A stretch of DNA of 11,230 bases from Candidatus Stercoripulliclostridium merdigallinarum (GTDB lineage Bacteria > Bacillota > Clostridia > Christensenellales > DTU072). Positions 6,896-11,230 of this stretch are shown here, one piece after another (positions within the stretch are counted from its first letter, which is position 1; each line of letters begins with the position of its first letter). The stretch lies in assembly GCA_018714575.1 (NCBI GenBank), contig DVNF01000121.1, forward strand, positions 1 through 11,230, written 5' to 3'. The position numbers and the translations under genes were made by a program. The notes under the pieces are model-generated. The model made no database searches and was not told where the DNA came from. It saw nothing but the letters and a program-made list of their open reading frames with translations.

Positions 6896-8241
6896 TGAAA
6901 AAGTTTTTAAAATTCATACTGTTCCTTATAGGCTTCCCCGCGCTTCTGGCATTCGTTGTTTGGAAGAGCATGACGGTACTTGAAGAGGGCGCGACTTATT
7001 CGTTCTGGCCCTATGTGGGTATCATTCTGGCGGGAGTGTTCTTTATAGCTTACTTCATTACCTTCCTTGTCACCGGCAGAAAATCCAAGAAGAACGCCGG
7101 CAACCGTAAAAAGGTAGTGGGTCAAGTCGTAGCGTTGGTCATCGTTTCGTTCGTCTTTACCGCAGGCATCTGGCTGGTAGTCGATATACCGTTGCCCACA
7201 ATTTTGAATGACGCAACCTCGGGTACCGTCACTTTCGATAAATTGACCGAAGATTACGACGATCAAGCAGAACAAAACGGCTTGTTGATCGATAATTTCG
7301 TAAAATGGAATTATGAAAACGGCAACCTGGATCAGTCCATATCCTTAGACGAATGGCTGGAGCGCGGATGGTCGGATCCCGCGGTGCAGGAACTGATTTC
7401 CGTAAACTTCAAATCGATGGATCAAAACGGATACGTTACGTTCCGCGGACCGTGGATAAACCTTGCCGACGACGACAGATTGACGGTTCCGGTTTTGGTG
7501 CACCTGATTATCAACCAAAGAGAATTCAACGAGGAATTGGATTTCATCCTGAATTACGAAATGATTCCCAACGTGTTGAAGACGGAGGATCACCCCGAAG
7601 ATTACGAGGATGAACTCAGACCTTTGACCGACGAGGAAAAGGAAATGTTGGTAAAATGGTCAATTTTGGACATGCAGGGCACTCCGATGAATATCGATAT
7701 AGCTTTGCCCGATATACAGATTGCAGGCTTCTCGCTGACAGCGTTGATCAACAACATTATTAATGAAGCTTCGGCAGAAATCGTTCCGTTGTTGACTGCG
7801 TTGAATAACGCTATCGGCTCCGAAGCTTTGGCAGGCACACCGATCTATTTCGGTATCGACGCTACAGACTTGAAAGACGGGGCAAAATTATCCCTCTCTA
7901 TCAGCTCTACCGTCCAAGCCAGAGGTATGTGGGATTACAAGAAGAGCGCATGGCTGAACAGCAATAACCTGTTGTTTGCGGTTATTTCGATCTTCCCCGC
8001 ACGTCAATGGCTGTACATTTGGGGCGCGATAGTAGTGTTCGCTTCCTTGGCGGTAGGCGCTATCAGACTCAGCGAGTACGGCGGAAAAGCTCCTAAGGCT
8101 CCGGCGGACGATGAATTCGGCGAAGGCAATGCGGCTGAACCCGACTATGCCGCGATCGACGCGGAGATGACTGCGGGTATGACGCCTTATGAAAAGACAT
8201 ATTACTATGCCTACAAAGATCATCTGAGGAATAACGGTTAA
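6895..8241 (+). CDS. Second membrane-anchored protein of unknown function, same architecture as its upstream neighbour
   Basis: 448 residues. ATG 6895 shares its A with the TAA stop of the upstream gene (TAATG); GGAGG at 6881-6885 is 9 nt away, so translation is probably coupled. Membrane segments: about 3-24, 39-60, 74-97 and 372-390. The basic loop GRKSKKNAGNRKK (61-73) puts residues 98-371 outside. An acidic, Ala-rich tail (395-448, ending YYYAYKDHLRNNG) would be cytoplasmic. Features shared with the upstream protein: IGFPAL in helix 1, a basic loop between helices 2 and 3, VDIPLP just after helix 3 (compare CDFIL), a DYDDQAEQ-type acidic helix near 120, a hydrophobic helix LTALINNIINEASAEIVPLLTALN (281-304), and a beta-like KLSLSISST segment shortly before the last helix. 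This suggests tandem paralogues that diverged strongly. No enzyme motif or known domain was recognised. Not obviously a transporter, because the hydrophobic segments are few. Confidence 0.85.
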   Translation: MKKFLKFILFLIGFPALLAFVVWKSMTVLEEGATYSFWPYVGIILAGVFFIAYFITFLVTGRKSKKNAGNRKKVVGQVVALVIVSFVFTAGIWLVVDIPLPTILNDATSGTVTFDKLTEDYDDQAEQNGLLIDNFVKWNYENGNLDQSISLDEWLERGWSDPAVQELISVNFKSMDQNGYVTFRGPWINLADDDRLTVPVLVHLIINQREFNEELDFILNYEMIPNVLKTEDHPEDYEDELRPLTDEEKEMLVKWSILDMQGTPMNIDIALPDIQIAGFSLTALINNIINEASAEIVPLLTALNNAIGSEALAGTPIYFGIDATDLKDGAKLSLSISSTVQARGMWDYKKSAWLNSNNLLFAVISIFPARQWLYIWGAIVVFASLAVGAIRLSEYGGKAPKAPADDEFGEGNAAEPDYAAIDAEMTAGMTPYEKTYYYAYKDHLRNNG

Positions 8242-8269
8242 CGCATTTCGCATCAAATAATAAAATAAT

Positions 8270-8298
8270 AAAAGCGGGCACTCGGTGCCCGCTTTTTT
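8270..8298 (+). terminator. Intrinsic terminator of the membrane protein operon
   Basis: GCGGGCAC (8274-8281) pairs perfectly with GTGCCCGC (8285-8292) around a TCG loop, followed by six Ts (8293-8298). It lies 30 bp after the stop of the second membrane protein gene. Confidence 0.92.
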
Positions 8299-8384
8299 AT
8301 AGGCGAATATTTTATAGGTAAACTGTTTTGTCCTAATTTAAGCGGGTCAAACGACTATATAAAGGCATATCGGAAGAATATATC

Positions 8385-8413
8385 TTGACAATGGCGCGGG
8401 TATCTAGTAAAAT
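8385..8413 (+). promoter_or_regulatory. SigA-type promoter of the 167-residue protein gene
   Basis: TTGACA (8385-8390) and TAAAAT (8408-8413) are 17 nt apart. Transcription would begin near 8420, directly before AAAGGAGAGG (8421-8430), so the leader is only about 20 nt. Confidence 0.75.
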
Positions 8414-8439
8414 TATTAGGAAAGGAGAGGTTAGTCGTT

Positions 8440-8943
8440 ATGATAGTCCGCGTCTTAAAAGATCTGTATAAAAAATCGGGCGATTTCGCCCTTAGGGACG
8501 AATTCGGCAACATGATGCTGAAGTGTGCTTTCGTAGGAAAAGGCTATTATATTTACAATAAACGCGGTATCCAGATAGCTCAGCTGGCATTCGGCAAAAA
8601 CGAAGCTTCTATGGCTGTGGCGCAAAACGTACCTTCGTATCCGGGCGCAGTCAGAATAGTAAAGCTGGGGCGCGACAATTTCGAGTTTGAAACAAACGTG
8701 ATAGAAAAAGGCGACGACCAATATACCAAAAACGTCGTGGGCAGGGCAGTCGCTAAATTCAGCGTTTGGGGACCCGTATCGAAATATTCCTACGACATAT
8801 TCGACGGTTCGGAAAAGGTAGGCGAAGTCATTCCCTATCCCGCCGACGACGGCGTATTCCAAATCCGCACTTATTCCGAAACCAATATTTTATATGTATT
8901 TATGATCACGTTGGCTTTGGAGTGGTTAAACGCCGCGAACTGA
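8440..8943 (+). CDS. Hypothetical 167-residue protein, possibly Tubby/LURP-one-like beta-barrel fold
   Basis: ATG 8440 follows AAAGGAGAGG (8421-8430) at 9 nt. The protein has no signal peptide. Its pattern is repeated beta-turn-beta units with a polar-Gly turn: FALRDEFGNMMLK (16-28), YYIYNKRGIQIAQL (36-49) and YSYDIFDGSEKVGEV (116-130). A terminal strand (VFQIRTYSE) then leads into one hydrophobic helix at about 150-163 (ILYVFMITLALEWL). A run of strands ending in a central hydrophobic C-terminal helix is what Tubby C-terminal and LURP-one-related proteins show, and small bacterial members have about this length. That assignment is from pattern only and is tentative; the last helix could instead be a membrane anchor. 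The gene stands alone with its own promoter and terminator, directly before the rRNA unit. Role unknown. Confidence 0.75.
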   Translation: MIVRVLKDLYKKSGDFALRDEFGNMMLKCAFVGKGYYIYNKRGIQIAQLAFGKNEASMAVAQNVPSYPGAVRIVKLGRDNFEFETNVIEKGDDQYTKNVVGRAVAKFSVWGPVSKYSYDIFDGSEKVGEVIPYPADDGVFQIRTYSETNILYVFMITLALEWLNAAN

Positions 8944-8974
8944 AAAAGATAATAAAAAAGAAGTTAATAACAAA

Positions 8975-9003
8975 GGCGCCGCGGCAACCGCCGCGGCTTT
9001 TTT
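8975..9003 (+). terminator. Intrinsic terminator between the protein gene and the rRNA unit
   Basis: GCCGCGGC (8978-8985) pairs with GCCGCGGC (8990-8997) around an AACC loop, followed by six Ts (8998-9003). It closes the single-gene unit and insulates the rRNA promoter about 100 bp downstream. Confidence 0.92.
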
Positions 9004-9059
9004 AAATCGGTATTTATATACCTAATATATATAGTAAAATGCCACGGCAAAGACGGCTT

Positions 9060-9129
9060 AAAAATTTTTAGAAATTAATCTGAAAATTACATTAAAGCGT
9101 TTGACAAAGCAGGCAATTGATGTTATTAT
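9060..9129 (+). promoter_or_regulatory. Strong rRNA-type promoter driving tRNA-Ala, tRNA-Ile and 23S
   Basis: TTGACA (9101-9106) and TATTAT (9124-9129) have a 17-nt spacer, with TG at 9121-9122 making an extended -10. An A/T-rich tract at about 9060-9095 with phased A and T runs resembles an UP element. Transcription would start near 9136, about 45 nt before tRNA-Ala. The strength and position suggest a real primary promoter of this unit and not a read-through fragment. A TATAAT at 9173-9178 has no -35 partner and is not used here. Confidence 0.8.
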
Positions 9130-9180
9130 TGTAAAGCTGCCGATAAAAAGGCATGTAACGCACATTAAAGCATATAATTT

Positions 9181-9256
9181 GGGGGTATAGCTCAGTTGGT
9201 AGAGCACCTGCTTTGCAAGCAGGGGGTCTGCGGTTCGAATCCGCATATCTCCACCA
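9181..9256 (+). tRNA. tRNA-Ala (TGC anticodon)
   Basis: 76 nt with encoded CCA. The acceptor stem GGGGGTA pairs with TATCTCC (two G-U pairs). The D arm is TAGCTCAGTTGGTAGAGCA, the anticodon stem CCTGC/GCAGG encloses TTTGCAA with TGC at 9214-9216, and the T loop is GGTTCGAATCC. This is the usual spacer tRNA of rRNA operons. Confidence 0.97.
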
Positions 9257-9264
9257 AGAACCGT

Positions 9265-9341
9265 GGGCTGGTAGCTCAGCTGGTTAGAGCACGCGCCTGA
9301 TAAGCGCGAGGTCGGTGGTTCGAGTCCACTCCAGCCCACCA
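9265..9341 (+). tRNA. tRNA-Ile (GAT anticodon)
   Basis: 77 nt with encoded CCA. The acceptor stem GGGCTGG pairs with CCAGCCC. The anticodon stem CGCGC/GCGCG encloses CTGATAA with GAT at 9299-9301, and the T arm contains GGTTCGAGTCC. It lies 8 nt after tRNA-Ala; both are typical of the 16S-23S spacer and would be cut from the 23S precursor. Confidence 0.97.
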
Positions 9342-9516
9342 ATCCGCTTCGGCGGATCAAGGCACATTGACAACTGCATAGCGAATAGACATTGATTACA
9401 ATCTGTAAAATATCATAGTTCAGGTAAATACGGAATAGACGTATGCGACCGGGAGCTGCGATATTTTGCCGAGGTAGACCTAATAATGATTCTTTTAATA
9501 GCTAAGACAATGACGA
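9342..9516 (+). other. Spacer and 23S leader between tRNA-Ile and 23S rRNA
   Basis: It begins with a UUCG-loop hairpin, ATCCGC/GCGGAT (9342-9347/9352-9357), with no T-run, so it is more likely a processing or stability element than a terminator. A TTGACAACTGCATAG-type stretch (9367-9381) resembles the conserved pre-23S spacer of Clostridia. A 10-bp stem pairs 9405-9414 (GTAAAATATC) with 9460-9469 (GATATTTTGC), and it encloses ATACG/CGTAT (9428-9432/9440-9444). The stretch nearest the 23S gene probably pairs with sequence after the 23S 3' end, outside the window, to form the RNase III processing stem. No ORF of interest is present. Confidence 0.7.

Positions 9517-11230
<1,714 letters not shown>

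Noticed and set aside
9173..9178. TATAAT just before tRNA-Ala as a second promoter
   Set aside because: No -35 hexamer lies at a suitable distance, and transcription would start inside the tRNA.
9058..9360. Minus-strand ORF of 100 residues with SGLEPPTSRLSGA and MRIRTADPLLAKQ-like text
   Set aside because: It is the antisense of the two tRNA genes; this is a well-known false protein found in databases wherever ORFs are called across these tRNAs.
9367..9402. TTGACA in the spacer after tRNA-Ile as a promoter for 23S alone
   Set aside because: The nearest -10-like sequence (TACAAT, 9397-9402) is 24 nt away, too far; the TTGACA is part of a conserved spacer stretch.

Overview
The window looks like a chromosomal segment of an uncultured member of the Bacillota, most likely class Clostridia. 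The reasons are AGGAG-type ribosome binding sites ahead of nearly every gene, several near-consensus SigA-type promoters with 17-bp spacers, short hairpin-plus-T-run terminators, an ECF-transporter substrate protein, and a spacer sequence before the 23S gene of the kind seen in Clostridia. This is inferred from style and families, not from a database match. Base composition is moderate and even across the protein genes, with no transposase, integrase, phage gene or CRISPR array.

Layout. Positions 1-2298 hold two co-directional FAD-dependent oxidoreductase genes: the end of a BaiN/HI0933-type flavoprotein and a complete COG2509-type flavoprotein that overlaps it. At 2334-3045 an ECF transporter S component has its own promoter and a leader that can fold into an H-type pseudoknot ending at the ribosome binding site. 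At 3091-4167 an APH/choline-kinase-like protein has its own promoter and two substitutions in the catalytic motifs. A bidirectional terminator separates it from a convergent ThuA-like gene on the minus strand (4249-4992). The region 4993-5212 is divergent, with a promoter facing each way and an imperfect inverted repeat.

Positions 5118-8298 form a tight transcription unit. It has a perfect-consensus promoter, a possible 16-codon leader ORF, two large membrane proteins of the same unusual topology joined by a TAATG stop/start overlap, and a strong terminator. These two proteins match no family I recognise and are the most obvious undescribed protein system here. At 8385-9003 a single-gene unit encodes a 167-residue protein that may have a Tubby/LURP-one-like barrel fold.

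From 9101 to the end lies an rRNA unit starting with a strong extended -10 promoter, then tRNA-Ala(TGC), tRNA-Ile(GAT), a structured spacer and about 1.7 kb of 23S rRNA cut by the window edge. No 16S gene precedes the tRNAs. A protein gene with its own terminator sits directly upstream, so this 23S unit appears unlinked from 16S, which is unusual. Points most worth checking are this detached 23S unit, the pseudoknot leader, the paired membrane proteins and the degenerate kinase.
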